From NCBI GenBank assembly GCA_002943765.1, contig PQWQ01000033.1:5001-69000 (forward strand): a DNA stretch of 64,000 nucleotides. The letters run 5' to 3'. The stretch is from Psoroptes ovis. Its lineage: Eukaryota; Arthropoda; Arachnida; Sarcoptiformes; Psoroptidae. Both the position numbers and the translations under genes were made by a program. Positions 11,265 to 21,883 of this stretch are shown here, piece by piece; the stretch's first letter is position 1, and each line of letters begins with the position of its first letter. The notes under the pieces were generated by a model. It did not search any database, had not been told where the DNA came from, and saw nothing but the letters and a program-made list of their open reading frames with translations.

Positions 11265-11297
11265 ATCATTTCATTTCGAATAAATTTGATTATCATG

Positions 11298-12044
11298 TCA
11301 CAACTCTTGTTTATTTTCGGCTGACGATGATTCTGGAGGTGCTGAAACTGGCTGATCGAGACACTGGGCAGACTCTTTTTGCTGACGTAACACTCGGTCT
11401 CTGCACAGATATTGCTGCAGTGTTTGGTGTGGTTGATGATGAAAGTACCAGTCTTCAATGTCAGATTCATATTTTTCGATCATATCTTCGCATTGACTTT
11501 TCAGATTTGTTATTTCAGCCGATGGTTTATCCCAGAGATCATAAGGAATGCCCAGATCAACTTTGACACCTTTGTCCACTAATCCATGCAGGGTTTGGAA
11601 TGTTGTGCTCATGCCTTTGGCGAATCTGCTGCTATCTTTGCGTTCTTTGTGAATGTTATACTCAAGCATCACATCACAGATGCCTTCCATTGATTCGATC
11701 AGCCGAAGTTCGCTGCAAAATAAATAAATTAAATGATTACTAATTTCAAAAATAAACAAATCAAATCACTTACGATGATTTATATTGTTTTTTGGCACGT
11801 TTAGCACTGTCGAATGTATAACCAGTTTCAATCACATCATGCGATTTGCCTGTTTTATGGAAACGATTATCCAATTCGAGTGCCAGTATCTTGCACACTT
11901 CACATGGCGTAGCATAGCGTACACCATACTCTTCTTCTTCAATGTTTCCGGCCAAAGCTACCAATATAAACCACGATAAACAGCATATCTGTCCATAAGA
12001 AATAATCAACAAATCAATATTTTATTCTAATTTCAAACAGTCAT
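11298..12044 (-). CDS. CNPY3: Canopy-family ER co-chaperone (CNPY3/4, PRAT4 type)
   Basis: Saposin-like ER protein; in vertebrates CNPY3/PRAT4A works with gp96 in folding Toll-like receptors. Main exons 11988-11774 and 11712-11298 encode CEVCKILALELDNRF, RLIESMEGICDVMLEYNIHK, RFAKGMSTTFQTLHGLVDKG and IPYDLWDKPSAEI, which match canopy 3/4 along their length. The C-terminus NKQEL is a KDEL-like ER-retention signal. No in-frame ATG exists in exon 2. I predict a 6-nt first coding exon (ATG ACT, 12044-12039) joined through a 50-nt GT..AG intron, giving signal peptide MTICCLSWFILVALAG and 211 residues. That ATG is 7 nt after the stop of the upstream same-strand gene. Family is confident; the tiny exon is a prediction. 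Confidence 0.88.
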
Positions 12045-12051
12045 CAATCAA

Positions 12052-13884
12052 CTAATAATATTGCCATTGCCACATTTGACTAGGGTCATTGTGATTGCAA
12101 TCAGCCAAGCTGACACCTTTGTCAGGTTTAAATTGCAAGCATTTATTAGCAACAATCAAATATTCATTTGTCGAATGCCATTGTGATGTACAATTGTATT
12201 CCTTCAATAAAATTTGATTCGAAAATTGGTCTGGTTCCAAACACTGATTACCATACCACAGCTGATTGTTTCTATCTAATCGAAATAGTTGGACAGTTTG
12301 AGATGATTTATGCACACAAAATGAACTAATAATCCTTATTCTATTTTCATCATAAGGAGCCATACAAATATCGAATTGCTTGTTGATCAATTGGCCAAAT
12401 ATCATGTTTGATGCTGGTCTAATCGGTTTGAATGTATGCAATTCTATGCGATCATCACGTATGATGGCTGACGGCTTGTGTTCGATCGACAGTCGCTTTT
12501 TATTGGTACAAATGTGCCAAGTTGGACAGTTAAAATTGTGAAGCGTGGGAAAATGTACATAAAAATGTGATAAAAGAGTTGAATCAAACATTTGTTTGGC
12601 GAATTGTTTCAAGACACATTCGGGTTTATATTCATATTTGAATGCTCGATGTGTTTCCAAAACAGTTTGTCCCATTGGATGATTATTGACTGGTTTAGGT
12701 AATTGGTAAATCACAGAACATGGAATTATCAATATTTGACCATTACATTTTTGAATTTTGCTTGTATATTCCCAAATAATGTTGCCGGTGTTTGGATTGA
12801 TAACATAATCAGAATCAAACAGCCTTATTCTCTGAGCAAACGATCGGGATATGGCAAAATAAACTTGACTGACCAAATCTACTTGTCGTGGCAAAACTCG
12901 AAGGGTTTCATTAGCATTCCATTTATGAACAAAATGTGCATCATCAAATTGATTCATTCGAATTAATTTCGTTTTTAATGCTTCATTCCAACCAATGATG
13001 GATGATTCATCAATGGAGAAATTCAATCGTCGAGGATCTATTCGCCCTACAATTGGCACCGTCACTGTTTGTTCATTTAGTGTTATGGGCGCCAACAAAG
13101 GAATCAACCAATTGAATGAAACTTCAGTGTGAGATGTCAAAAACACCAGAATATCACCATTGATTTGATTCATTATGTTATGAATAGTACGAGACCATCC
13201 TGATCGTTTGTGCATTTGAAATATTCGTACATTTGTTATGTTTTCGCCAAAAAACAATGGCCAGTGTTTCAAATAGGAAGCATTCGAAAGCGCTTCAAAT
13301 GTTTCAAAGTCTTTCTTGAATTGATTCTCATATTTTGGCCCAAATAATTCATAGTTTAAATATGATAACAGAGTCTGTTGGTCCTCACCATCAGCAATAA
13401 CAATCACTTCTTCAAGCGCTGATCTTGGACTGTTTAACAAAACTGAATAAATGGTGCGAGTTAATACAATTTTGTCTTCATCACGAAACGGAATTATTAT
13501 GCTAACTTTTGGCATTCGTTTCATCAAATTGTAATGCCAATAACGGCATTTTATGTGTCTACCATCAGTGGCACGACGATTTAATGGAATATTCATATTA
13601 ATCATTTCATTTACACCATATGCATTCAAACCACGCGTCAATTCAAAACCATTTGTTTTGATCGAAGCCAATACTGTTTGCTTTATTAGCCATAAATCAG
13701 TCCATTCGTAAAAGTTTTCCATTTGATCAGAATAAAAAATTGTCTCATTTGTTTGGCTGGCCATTTGCAATGATTCACCAAGTTTAGATATTACATCATT
13801 GACAGACATCACTTTTGACCAAACAATCATTGATTGCTGATCAATCAACAGAAAACACAAAATCAAAACAATCATTTTGAACAT
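12052..13884 (-). CDS. Polypeptide GalNAc-transferase-like protein, catalytically degenerate
   Basis: Single exon, 610 residues. It resembles the mucin-type O-glycosylation enzymes: a GT-A core with VSIIIPFRDED (127-137), TIYSVLLNSP (144-153) and EEVIVIADG, and a C-terminal ricin-type beta-trefoil with QLW and QMWQWQ motifs. Key residues are altered. The metal-binding D-x-H (normally LDSH) is LTSH (249-252). The usual GGFxW loop reads IIGWNEALKTKL. The WGxEN motif is replaced by NTGNIIWEY. The N-terminus MFKMIVLILCFLLI could be a signal peptide or an anchor. Loss of the metal Asp argues for a pseudoenzyme, perhaps a lectin-like or regulatory protein of the secretory pathway. The canopy gene follows almost directly on the same strand. 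Confidence 0.85.
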   Translation of the reverse strand: MFKMIVLILCFLLIDQQSMIVWSKVMSVNDVISKLGESLQMASQTNETIFYSDQMENFYEWTDLWLIKQTVLASIKTNGFELTRGLNAYGVNEMINMNIPLNRRATDGRHIKCRYWHYNLMKRMPKVSIIIPFRDEDKIVLTRTIYSVLLNSPRSALEEVIVIADGEDQQTLLSYLNYELFGPKYENQFKKDFETFEALSNASYLKHWPLFFGENITNVRIFQMHKRSGWSRTIHNIMNQINGDILVFLTSHTEVSFNWLIPLLAPITLNEQTVTVPIVGRIDPRRLNFSIDESSIIGWNEALKTKLIRMNQFDDAHFVHKWNANETLRVLPRQVDLVSQVYFAISRSFAQRIRLFDSDYVINPNTGNIIWEYTSKIQKCNGQILIIPCSVIYQLPKPVNNHPMGQTVLETHRAFKYEYKPECVLKQFAKQMFDSTLLSHFYVHFPTLHNFNCPTWHICTNKKRLSIEHKPSAIIRDDRIELHTFKPIRPASNMIFGQLINKQFDICMAPYDENRIRIISSFCVHKSSQTVQLFRLDRNNQLWYGNQCLEPDQFSNQILLKEYNCTSQWHSTNEYLIVANKCLQFKPDKGVSLADCNHNDPSQMWQWQYY

Positions 13885-14095
13885 ACCTTTAAAACTGAAT
13901 GAATTTCAGCCAGATTAACAAACAAATAATTCGAATTCGATGATAAATTCATTATTTCGAACAAAATGAAAAATATTTCCATAAAGTTTCCGTAAAAACT
14001 TACTTTGGCCGAAAACTTTCTCGGAAAATTTTTATTTCAAAAAGCCATAAAGGGAAATATTATTTACAAATCAAAAACATGGAATGAAGGGATGA

Positions 14096-15216
14096 TTAAA
14101 CATAAAAATGATTAGGATCATCTTCATCGCTCGACAGATTTGTTTCGTTTGCATCGTCCGATATTGAATTCCAGACAGCAATAGCCATTTGTTCTGCGTA
14201 TCGTTTTCGATCTTCATCATTCATTCTGGATGCTTTTTCTAGTACAAAATTGATTGAATGATTAATTGAAAGGAAAATCACTTTGAAATCAATGATACCT
14301 TTCATTTGTGAAAAGTTGGACAGCATATTCTCAAACTTTTCCACGTCTTTTTCACTTGGTTCATTCTGGTTCATTGGTCGATCATTTTGTCTGATTGTTT
14401 TTGATGCATCACTCGAAGTTGCAGTCGAAGTTATCTTTGAATGTTTTTCTGACAATAAAACAAATGCCAATTTGAATGAATGTTTAAATGAATGGAATGA
14501 TTGCATACCTTTGTAATTAAGATTAGGCCAAACATAAGCCTGAATCGCTTTGTATAATCGTAAGAAACCGATTTCATCACTGAATTCATCATCATCATCG
14601 TTTGGTTCTGATTGATTGATATGTTCAAGTGACAATTCGACCATTTCGAATCCTTTTTCAATGCAATAATTTTGTACATCAATCTTGCCTATCACTGATT
14701 GTTCACTGACATTTTCACAACAAACAATTTTGATTGAACAATTATCCATTTGTTCAATGTAATCGGTCCATTTTTGTAATTTGGTTAAGCAAAGTTGATC
14801 ATTATTGTCAATCAATATCAAAATTCCATGAACATATTCATAAAATCTGTCTGGAAATATTTTCACTTCATCCAATTCGACTAGATATATTTGAGTGGTG
14901 TAATATTTATTGTCCAATAATGCTTCATGACATTTGATTGGATCGATTGTCTTCGTGATCGGATCTAGACTGTCAAACCGTAGCATTTTAACACCATTCT
15001 TTAGAACTGGTTTAAATTCAAGATCACATTTATCATGTGAATTTTCAATGATTCCTGTTCAATTAAAAATTAGTGATTAGAAATGAGCAGACAACAACAA
15101 TTAATGCAAATACTTTTCATCCATTCGGATGATGTAATGTCGCCATTACAACTGACCACCAGAATGGCTTGAAATAAATTTTCATCTAAATGACTAAATT
15201 GAAGCGAATCAGTCAT
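14096..15216 (-). CDS. AAGAB: Alpha/gamma-adaptin-binding protein p34
   Basis: Cytosolic assembly chaperone for AP-1 and AP-2 clathrin adaptors. Four exons (15216-15114, 15054-14509, 14448-14299, 14238-14096) join in phase to give 313 residues. The Rab-like N-terminal fold starts AILVVSCNGDITSSEW. DNKYYTTQIYLVEL and CIEKGFEMVELSLE match the family. The C-terminal helix, rebuilt across the last intron, reads FENMLSNFSQMKEKASRM, then YAEQMAIAVWNSI and LSSDEDD, as in animal AAGAB. Both 3' introns are 60 nt and have no stop on the coding strand, so an unspliced reading would simply insert residues. Confidence 0.9.
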
Positions 15217-15500
15217 GTTTGACAATCATCAAAACATTTTTCCCGATTGATACATCAAACATAAACATCGAAAAACTCAGACACGTCATTCGTGAACAGT
15301 TTATTTTGAAAATTATTCGAAATTAAATTACATTCATGGAAAAAGGTTTTCAATTTAATTTGGCTGCAAACATCTCGACTGTACACCATTTTCGACTGTT
15401 TTGAATGCATGTTTTCGAACAAGGCACAGGTTACATCAGTCAGTATAAATTGACTGTGATCAAAGAGATTTGGGTTTTAGTTTACCAATTAAATGATGCT

Positions 15501-16946
15501 CTATTTAATTTTCATATCTGCCAGCAAAGATTCAAAAGGCTGTGGAAAAGAGATGAATATGGTTAACAAAGTAAATTTGATGCATTCATCTTCTGAAATA
15601 CCTTAAGATCCCAAATGACCATTTTGCCATCGACACCGACAGTTGATATTTGATCAGTTTTACGCTGTTTTGAATCAAATTCCGAATACAAACGAACTTC
15701 GAGAATGGTGTTCTGGTGAATTGTGTCCAACATTGTATTCGAAACAGTGTTCTCAACTAATGCTCTTTTATCCATATCACGGAATTTTCTCATTGCACTG
15801 AAACAAACAAATGCATCAATTAACAATCCATAATCGCAATCGATACACTCACCTAAAACCATCGGCTTCTCTTTTAGTTGATTTGTCGATTTTGGCCAAA
15901 AATCGAATTTCTCCACTGTAATCATCATAACAGTAAAGCATTGGACAGCAATTATGGCCCTGTCAAAGCAAAACACATTCAGTTTCATTTTTGATTTATC
16001 AAAATCGCATTCTTACGGCTGTAACCAGTAAATTATCCGAACACCAAACACATGAAAGGAACGGTAGGAATGTGGTTCTAACATTAATCGGATGCATACT
16101 TTTACGTGAATCTACAACTGAAACACTGGAATCATGTGATACCCATGCTAAACGAGTTCCATCGGGTGAAAACGCCACACAATGCACCCAACCACCACCT
16201 CCTTGTGAAGAATGAAATTCAGCTAACATTGTGCCAATATCAGTTTTACCATTCCATGTTGCTTTGACTTGTTCAGCACTAATCGATTTATCCACATCAC
16301 GAATATAAGCAGTGAATACTCTAGTTCGGAAGTCGGTGGACCCACACACAAGAATGGCATTGTTTGGATGCCAATCGATACTTGTCACTGTGGATTTTAT
16401 TGATTTCTTTATGTGTTTACTGACCCACCAATCATTTTGTTCTTCGAAATAACACACAGAAATCAACTTTGCACCACATCCAACAGCAAATTTATCCTCT
16501 TTCGGGGACCATCGAACACAGGTTGCAGCACGATTTATGCGAAGCAAAACAAGCGTTGGTTTCCATACGCCATCCGCTAACGTCCAAACGTAACCATTTC
16601 GGTCCTAATTTAAGACAACAATTAAAAACAAATACATCACTAAATCAAAATTACTGACCGCTGAACATGTTACAATACGATTTGTGCGTTTAGCCCAATC
16701 AATACTGGTTACACGAAGATCATGTTGACTTAGGGAAGTGTTCAAATTCCATTTACCGGCACCTTCTTTGTGATAAATATGTACTTCATTATTGTTCGGT
16801 GATACGGCCAATTCTTTTGTAAATCAATGAAACACATTAATCATTAATTAACCATTTTTAATTCAAAACTTACTGTCTTTATTCGAATTGAATGCATGAG
16901 AAGTAAGAGGCTCAACGCCAAAAGTATGAATTTCACTACTACTCAT
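15501..16946 (-). CDS. ARPC1: Arp2/3 complex subunit 1 (p41-ARC)
   Basis: WD40 beta-propeller subunit of the actin-nucleating Arp2/3 complex. Six exons (16946-16874, 16813-16659, 16604-16017, 15959-15853, 15797-15602, 15539-15501) join in phase to give 385 residues. Family hallmarks in order: SPNNNEVHIYHKEG, IVTCSADRNGYVW, WKPTLVLLRINRAATCVRWSP, SVCYFEEQNDWWVSKHIKK, GGGGWVHCVAFSPDGTRLAW, AGHNCCPMLYCYDD and the insert SAMRKFRDMDKRA, which is specific to ARPC1. The last exon is 39 nt and ends DMKIK. All introns are 54-62 nt. Confidence 0.95.
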
Positions 16947-17813
16947 CGTGTTGTTTATGTCAAAATTGCGGTGGATATTCGATTGAGAAAAATAGTTTGA
17001 TTATCAAATTAAGAATACAAATGCCATACACACATCAAATAATGACAATAATAACAAATCAATTGTGTTTTGTGTTGAGCAAAAATAAGCAGGAAAAGCA
17101 AATACACTTTCAATCACTGATTTTTGTTTTTAATTTCGTTCGATCATTAAATTAAAGTGGCAATCACAAATCGCTTTAATACTTTAAATACTTGATACGC
17201 CCAATCATGCAAAATGATCGAAGATATTCGATTCAACTCTTTTATTTTATTCGATTAATTCTTTGCGATTCTTGAATGGAAGCAAATTTTTTTTACCGGC
17301 TATGGCAGCCTTGATTCCTTAAATTAAAACAAATAAAAAATCTAAACCAAAATGAATAATTATGTGGATTGCTCATCATCCAAAAACCGACTCATTTCAC
17401 TTACCAATGAATGATGCGCATGAGCCATATACACTCGTCACTATTGGCGTTTGCACATGGCAAAATTGAAGTGTGGCAATTTAAAATTACTGAATTAATT
17501 GAAAGGAAATCCTAAAATGATTTGAAATGAATTCAATTTCGACTAATCAAAAGAGCGATGGCCCAATTTCCGATTATTTATTCGACATTTCCAAACATGG
17601 AAACAAAGTAAACATTTTGTTAAAATCATTCATCGAATTATCAGCCATCAAAAAAACTTGAAATGAAAAAAGAATGCTTTAAATAATTGTTTTTTATTGA
17701 AATTAATTTGTTCGAATCATTTGTTCAATTAGTCCAATGTACATCCATAAAATAGTCATAATCATAATGTGCGTAAATAGGAATCATTTGCATAGTCATA
17801 TGATTAAATGTAT
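16947..17813. other. Intergenic between ARPC1 start and paxillin stop
   Basis: AT-rich and without a recognisable gene. It should hold the ARPC1 promoter and the paxillin 3' UTR. Confidence 0.5.
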
Positions 17814-20800
17814 TCAGGCAAACAATTTATCAAAACATGAATGGCAATATGGCTTTTCATTGTGTTTCTTAAAAGTTCCTTTGTTCAATTGTTTCAGGCA
17901 AAACGAGCAGATAAAATGTTCAGGGTGATATTTCTGAAACATTGCAGTTATGCAGCGACCAGTGATTGGTTGACGACATGATGCACATAGATTTCCTCGT
18001 TTGTCATGATAATGTGGTTCGCAATAAGGTCGACCTTCAAAATCAAAGTAACTTTTGCCTTCGGTGAATGGCGATTTGCAGTCCTACAATCAACAGATCA
18101 GTCATATGATTAATTTCAAAACTCAACAATTTCAAACTTACCCGACACACAAAACATTCTTGATGCCATTGACCACCTAAGGCAGTCACATAATTGTCTT
18201 CAATCGGTTTTGCACAACCCGAGCATTTAGGCGCAAAAAGTTTGAAGAAATCTTCACGACAATAAGCACTACCGGCCCTTTCATGGTAACCTTCATCGCC
18301 AAAATTTTTGCCACAATGCGCACAACAAAAGTGTTCAGGATGCCAAGTTTTATCCAAAGCAGTGATGCATCTCTAATCATTTTAATAGAAATTAGTTCAA
18401 GTGAATCATACACACACAAAACACATTACTCACATCATAAATGGGTTTATTGCAATAATTACATTTTGGCGAAAATAGTCGATGATAATCTTGTTCACAA
18501 TATGCTAAGCCATCACGTTCGAAAAAAGTACTGTCGCCCAGTTGTTGCTGACATTTGACGCAAACAAAATGTTCTGGATGCCAAGTTGCGCCTAAAGCCG
18601 TCACAACCTGACCAATTATTGCACGACCACAGGCTTTACAGTCGCCTTTGGTGACGGTAGACACACCTTGTCGATTTAAATCAATTTCAAGATTTCCAAT
18701 CATTGAATCAAGATCGGCACTTAGAATTGGTGCATATCCTTTGTTCGGCACTTGGATTTTGCCTAAAGCCATGTAATTACTGTTGGCTGCTTGTTGTTGA
18801 TTGTTGTTTGATTTGATCTGATTCAACTTGTCAACGACAAACATGACAATTAAAAATAGTGAAACCAACTATTCAAAAAACTTACTTTGAAATCAGACAA
18901 AGAAGCCATTAAATCATCAAGTTCACGAGTTGCATGTGACACAGGTCCATGGCCACCGGATGGTAATGGTATTTGAATGACTGGATTTTCATTCATTTGT
19001 GCTTTTTGCGGTGTTATGTTCACCAATTGTCGATTATATTCAGATACCGGCTCGATGCGTGCATTTTGTATGGAAGCACGATTAGTGTTGTCATGCATTG
19101 TCGGTGTGCCGTTGGGTATTGTTGAATATTTGCTGCAGCAAAATCAATCATTATTATCATTATTCAAACAATTCAATAATGATACATACTTGTCATATGA
19201 AACCTTTGGTGTTGTAGCGTTTTGCAAATTAAATTCCAGATTTCTGATTAAATCATTGACTTGATCACTATCAGTTGAACGTTCCCTTTGTTGACGTGAA
19301 GACGTACCATTCATTAGATAGGGACTGTTTGCACCACCAGTACCACCGTTTGTTATGGCTGTTATGGGCATCATCATCAACAAAATAAAACAAAATGATT
19401 CAAATAATCAAAAAAGCAAAACCAACAAGCACAGTAAATAAATGATAAACGTATAAACCTTGAAAATGGCTCATAGCTAAATCATGTTCATTCGTATGAA
19501 TGACTCCATTGCTCAATGCTTCGCTCGTTTTTGTTAGCGAAAATAAGCTCAAGGAGCCACTCTGCCTACACACATGTGAACATATGACCATTTGAGGCAG
19601 ATGAGAGTATTCAAGAGTGGGCTTCAAAGGATGCAGTTTGTGCATACAACCAAAATGACTGTCATCCATAAATGGTCATGCAAAATTCATTGAAGGAAAC
19701 AGAATGAAAGTGAATAATTAAGCAAACAAAAAACATGCCTGCATCTGCGTTAGTTTTGGAAGCGAAATGGCGCCGATCCAAGCTTTGTGAGCCGTTGCGT
19801 TCATATTTGATGCGAGCGGCATCCAAATCATCGAGCAAATGGTTAATCATGCTTATCTTTTCCGATATAACATCCATTCCGTTGCCATTCACATTTTGCT
19901 TTTGCTTAATACCTTCATAGATTGGTGAAGAGGATAATGTGCCATTGTGACCATTCACATGAGCATAATCATGATCAGTCGATTGTCCTCGGGTCATCAT
20001 TGCTTCGTTTTGGTATAAAGGCTAGAATCAATCAAAAGATTAGTCTCAAATCGTAATTTAAAAGCATAAACATACCTCGTCATTGACATAATACTGAGGA
20101 CTGTAATGTTTGGCAACTTTGGCTGTGCTGTATGCTGGTCTTGATGAAATGGTTTGATCGTTTGGTTTGTTGAGTCTCCAAGCACCACCACCACTTCCAA
20201 TTGGGTGTGTTTTCAGTGTGGAAGTTGCTCGCTCCAAATCTTGGAGTAAAGAATCTGCGAATAGAAATTAATTGACAGACCGTTACTGTGCTGATTCAAT
20301 CTAAATGCATCAGATCGATTCGATTTCGATCAAAAAACACCAAAACACAACACTGCCACAAATAAACAAACAAACCTTGGATTCGTTCCATGCCTTTTTT
20401 GCGATACATTTTTCAACAATGTTTATGACTATTTGATTGATCAATTGACAAATCAATTATTTATTTATTCTTTCATTCACAAAACACACACAATCAGGAT
20501 CACATTCAGATCCTGATCATTCAAAGTCGAAAAAGTAAATCATAAATGAATTAATTTTTTGGTTAACTGCACTGATTCAATCACTGGGTAACTATTAATA
20601 GAAACGAGGTCCTTTGTTAGCCTGATTATTCTTCAGCCAAACACACACAAAAACAAACATTTCACTGTTTTCACCAATCAACAATGATTGCCACTTCGCA
20701 TATTTCTGCCATTTTTATTTATAGAATCTTCACTTCTCTTCACATTTCATTTCAATTCATTCATTTATTCATTTGCGATTCATGAACACAAACATCCCAC

Positions 20801-21176
20801 CGTTTTGGCAAGCAAAACATTGATCAACTGTCTTTGAATCGATACGAATACCATCTTAATGCTTGAATCTGCTTTGAATGACATTAGCATTCATTCTGCT
20901 GGTGCACACCATTCACTTACATTCACTCTTATACGGACCTTGCTATGGACATTTCTCTTAATTTGGATCGATCAGTCAAAACATATCAATAATCAAACTG
21001 TTGATCGATCAAACTGGCAGCCACCATCACAATCGTAGGCGCTAAATGCACATCCTCAGCTTCAATTCTTAAATTCACAAATTTGGACGCTTGCCCAAAA
21101 CAAACAAACACATTCAACAGAAATGAGACTGCCAAACAGTAATTAAACAAATTAGTTACTCACCTAAATTATCCAT
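17814..21176 (-). CDS. Pax: Paxillin (LD motifs plus four LIM domains)
   Basis: Focal-adhesion scaffold linking integrins, FAK, vinculin and Rho-family regulators. Nine exons: 21176-21164, 20254-20076, 20021-19735, 19565-19459, 19358-19190, 19132-18886, 18817-18434, 18372-18142, 18083-17814. Phases agree; about 628 residues. LD1 is MDNLDSLLQDLERATS. Further LD motifs are MINHLLDDLDAARIKYE, VNDLIRNLEFNLQ, ATRELDDLMASLSDFK (LD4) and LDSMIGNLEIDLNRQG (LD5). Four LIM domains follow, e.g. CKACGRAIIGQVVTALGATW, and the chain ends LKQLNKGTFKKHNEKPYC..KLFA. The large first intron (909 nt) contains an alternative first exon. The donor of exon 3 is weak: CAT|GTTTTT, with a competing GC donor 3 nt earlier. 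Confidence 0.93.
20376..20409 (-). CDS. Pax: Alternative first coding exon of paxillin
   Basis: ATG TAT CGC AAA AAA GGC ATG GAA CGA ATC CAA G encodes MYRKKGMERIQ and ends with a GTTTGT donor in phase 1. This matches the acceptor at 20254 exactly, so it would yield MYRKKGMERIQ-DSLLQDLE, replacing MDNL. It lies in the long first intron about 120 nt upstream of exon 2, and implies a second promoter. Confidence 0.6.
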
Positions 21177-21883
21177 GATGTTTATTTTCAATTTATTGTT
21201 TTTGTTATGTCACAATCAATTTTATTTGTCGGAAATATTTTCAAACAAAATCAACGCAAAAACAGTTATTCGTTTGTTTGTTTGTCTGGAATGCACAGGT
21301 GATCACATCATCACTTGACAATTAATAAATTCGATGCACTGAAGCACTGATTCGAGATTGTTTCCTCGACAACAATCTCATTGATGAATGGTGTTGATTG
21401 CACTTGTCTATTTAACTGACGAATCACTCAACCAGTTTTTTTTGTTGGATGACAGATCCACACTCAACAAAACAATAAAATAATCAAAACATCTTTGAAA
21501 TCAGTCTGTAAAGCCATCTGATGGACGGCTTAACAATGACCATGATTCTATCCAAAGAGTTTATTCATCAAATTTCACCTCTTTTGTTACAATTAAATGA
21601 TTGAATATGACTGAAAAACTGGAAAGACAAGATTCCTAGTGAATGCCACACTCAAATAACCAAATTTGGTTTCCATATAACCCAACATTAAACTTATTAA
21701 TCTCTCTTTAATTTTTTCATCCAAACAAAACACTCTCAATTCCTGTCCTCATTCAAAACGCCTACTTATAATCGAAGAAAAAAAGATTTATTTTCAAAAT
21801 TATTAAATTAAATAATGATTGATGAATGAATGAATATATCGAATGCTTAGACAAATACAAATAAACTAATCGGCCCAATCGTT
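21177..21883. other. Paxillin promoter/5' UTR and FET 3' UTR
   Basis: No coding signal seen. The region lies between the paxillin start and the FET-protein stop, which are on the same strand. Confidence 0.45.

Noticed and set aside
12001..12012. Canopy starting at a TTG codon at 12012
   Set aside because: Not an ATG, and a consensus acceptor (GGACAG) lies inside that segment; the spliced 6-nt start exon explains it better.
14239..14298. AAGAB reading through as an unspliced longer protein
   Set aside because: The stretch has consensus GT and AG ends, and removing it restores the conserved QMKEKASRM helix, as with the intron at 14449-14508.
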